Positions 31,490-32,723 of a stretch of 32,723 bases of DNA are shown here, in pieces. Positions within the stretch are counted from its first letter, which is position 1. Every line of letters begins with the position of its first letter. A model generated the notes under the pieces. That model saw nothing but the letters and a program-made list of their open reading frames with translations, did no database searches and was not told the DNA's origin. The stretch comes from JAHELQ01 sp965603365 (GTDB lineage: Bacteria; Acidobacteriota; Aminicenantia; UBA2199). The stretch is taken from positions 1 through 32,723 of the forward strand of contig CBFDCR010000061.1 in the NCBI GenBank assembly GCA_965603365.1, read 5' to 3'. A program made the position numbers and the translations under genes.

Positions 31490-32722
31490 CTACTTGTCTA
31501 CGATCCAGTTCATATTGTAAATTTTATTACCCTTCAATCCCTTTAATAAAGTCTTTTCTAATAATTCAATCAAAGAATCATTTGCAACATCAAAAGGTAT
31601 ACCCAGTGATTTAAAGAGCATCAAAAGAAACATTTGTGGTGCATATGTACAACTTTCATGTTCTTCTGAACATGTTGGTGGTTTTTTAAAATCAATATAA
31701 TTGAATTTATCAATTTTTATGTAGTTCTTGTAGTTGAAACCAGGAGGTAATACAATACTGTTCTCTTGAGTAAATGGTACCATATTTTCTTCTATGAATT
31801 TAATATAAGCTTCACTATCGATATAAGGTATTATATTATAAGTGTTTTCAAGAAGAATCTTTGCGTATATATCATCTTTACACCTCTCAACATCCATGAT
31901 GGCTTTATATTTACTCATGACTATCATTAAAAGCCAAAACAAGGTGTTCAAGTCAACTATGGTAGCATTTTTTAATTTTGCTTTTTTCATCACTTCAATA
32001 AAGTGCTCAGAACAATCATAATCCCAGGGAAAGTCAATCAATTGATGATTATCTTCACTTATTTTAAAGTAAGAAACAGATGTGGTTATTTTCGTTATTC
32101 GAGAAGAATATCTAAATGTTAACACTTGATCACTGAGAATATTCTCATGCAATGCTCTTGCAATATGACCGTCAATTGTTGACGATATATTGTCAAAATG
32201 AATATCTATGAAACTTTTTTTCATTTTTTTCATTATTTGCGAAAAATCCTCGAATGAGATATCGCTTCTAGGTATATCCAACTTATCACCGTAAAGGTCC
32301 CTAATTAGGAAAAGCTTTAAGAAAAAATTCGCATCATGCTCATTCGCTTGATTAAATCGTTCCATTATTTTTGATTTTAAATATTCTCTATTCTTCTTCC
32401 CCTTTTCCCATAATTGCTCCAATAAAAATCGATCCGTCTCTTCTTTTGGTTCAGAGGAATCGCCAACCCTCCTATAAATAACCCCAGAACTGTGAATGTA
32501 TGGGGGATTCGACCCTGGGGGCACATATATAAGGATAATTCCCTTTGAAGATTCAAGTTTAATTTTTTGACACGGACCTTTTAAAACCTTCATTTCATAA
32601 AATGGATGTGGATTAAGATGTGAAACTACAGCATTTCTTATTTTTGTTTCGTAAATACGAATTTGGTCAAGATTAATTCCAGAAAAACTGCCAACTTTTC
32701 TAGGTTCTTTGTTTTCTTCAAT
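31490..32722 (-). CDS. Schlafen/AlbA_2-type ATP-binding-domain protein, 5' end outside the window
   Basis: The frame is open through the right edge for 43 codons upstream of the internal Met at 32593, so at least 410 residues are encoded and the true start is outside. The upstream part (GSFSGINLDQIRIYETKIR) and ILIYVPPGSNPPYIHSSGVIYRRVGDSSEPKE (split here: ILIYVPPGSNPPY, GVIYRRVGDSS) form the second half of an AlbA_2 (Schlafen) domain, whose last strand carries the typical 'yRRvGdSs' motif. The remaining 300 residues are helical and not assigned. AlbA_2 proteins are common in defence islands and regulators. It is AT-rich compared with the core genes to the left. Confidence 0.72.
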   Translation of the reverse strand: MEENKEPRKVGSFSGINLDQIRIYETKIRNAVVSHLNPHPFYEMKVLKGPCQKIKLESSKGIILIYVPPGSNPPYIHSSGVIYRRVGDSSEPKEETDRFLLEQLWEKGKKNREYLKSKIMERFNQANEHDANFFLKLFLIRDLYGDKLDIPRSDISFEDFSQIMKKMKKSFIDIHFDNISSTIDGHIARALHENILSDQVLTFRYSSRITKITTSVSYFKISEDNHQLIDFPWDYDCSEHFIEVMKKAKLKNATIVDLNTLFWLLMIVMSKYKAIMDVERCKDDIYAKILLENTYNIIPYIDSEAYIKFIEENMVPFTQENSIVLPPGFNYKNYIKIDKFNYIDFKKPPTCSEEHESCTYAPQMFLLMLFKSLGIPFDVANDSLIELLEKTLLKGLKGNKIYNMNWIVDK

Positions 32723-32723
32723 C

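Noticed and set aside
1..32723. tRNA, rRNA, CRISPR array, insertion sequence or replication origin
   Set aside because: No cloverleaf-like sequence, regular repeat-spacer array, transposase frame or DnaA-box cluster was recognised by reading. A tRNAscan and IS search would be decisive.

Overview
The window looks like a chromosomal segment of a Gram-negative bacterium. Supporting signs are a periplasm-facing Bat operon, a PilX/PilY1 type IV pilus tip module, a lipoprotein phosphatase, a sigma-54 activator with a matching -24/-12 promoter, and YeeE/YedE sulfur transporters. The abundance of DUF4143/DUF234-type ATPases, Ser/Thr kinase and FGE-fold proteins, and the CxxC...CxxC tail on a sensory protein, recall Acidobacteriota/Aminicenantes-like or Desulfobacterota-like genomes. 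This is family-level inference and no marker here fixes the phylum. I saw no tRNA, rRNA, CRISPR array or transposase.

Layout. (1) 1-3512 (+): the end of a Bat operon (batC end, batD, batE), followed closely by folP. (2) 3521-8114: two P-loop ATPases of the DUF4143 and DUF234 types, each with a conspicuous palindromic promoter region. Between them lie a small ORF, a MASE3 membrane sensor and a glutaredoxin. (3) 8197-11237 (+): a tightly coupled pair, a HEPN-like protein and an 874-residue double NTPase that joins an RGGVGR-type ParA/MinD domain to a STAND-like P-loop domain. This is the best candidate here for an undescribed conflict or defence-type system. (4) 11286-14579 (+): mfd, probably translated from a leaderless mRNA. 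(5) 14631-19342 (-): pilX-pilY1-unknown operon behind a sigma-54 promoter, with its likely regulators next door, a sigma-54 response regulator and a soluble PAS histidine kinase (19486-22157). (6) 22222-23316 (-): two half-size YeeE/YedE subunits.

(7) 23544-28568 (+): a four-gene run of PknB-like kinase, TPR-PEGA-FGE-fold membrane protein, four-helix membrane protein and unknown soluble protein. The last two are more AT-rich and unrecognised. (8) 28676-32722 (-): an accessory island with a HepT/MntA toxin-antitoxin pair, a truncated e(P4)-type phosphatase, relic DNA, a VapBC pair, another relic and a Schlafen/AlbA_2-type protein that runs off the right edge.

How the parts work together. Bat proteins and the pilus module act at the envelope. 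The histidine kinase and NtrC-like regulator probably drive the pil operon through sigma-54. The kinase and FGE-fold genes look like a signalling cassette. The right end is a small island of toxin-antitoxin and defence-like genes with gene decay around them.
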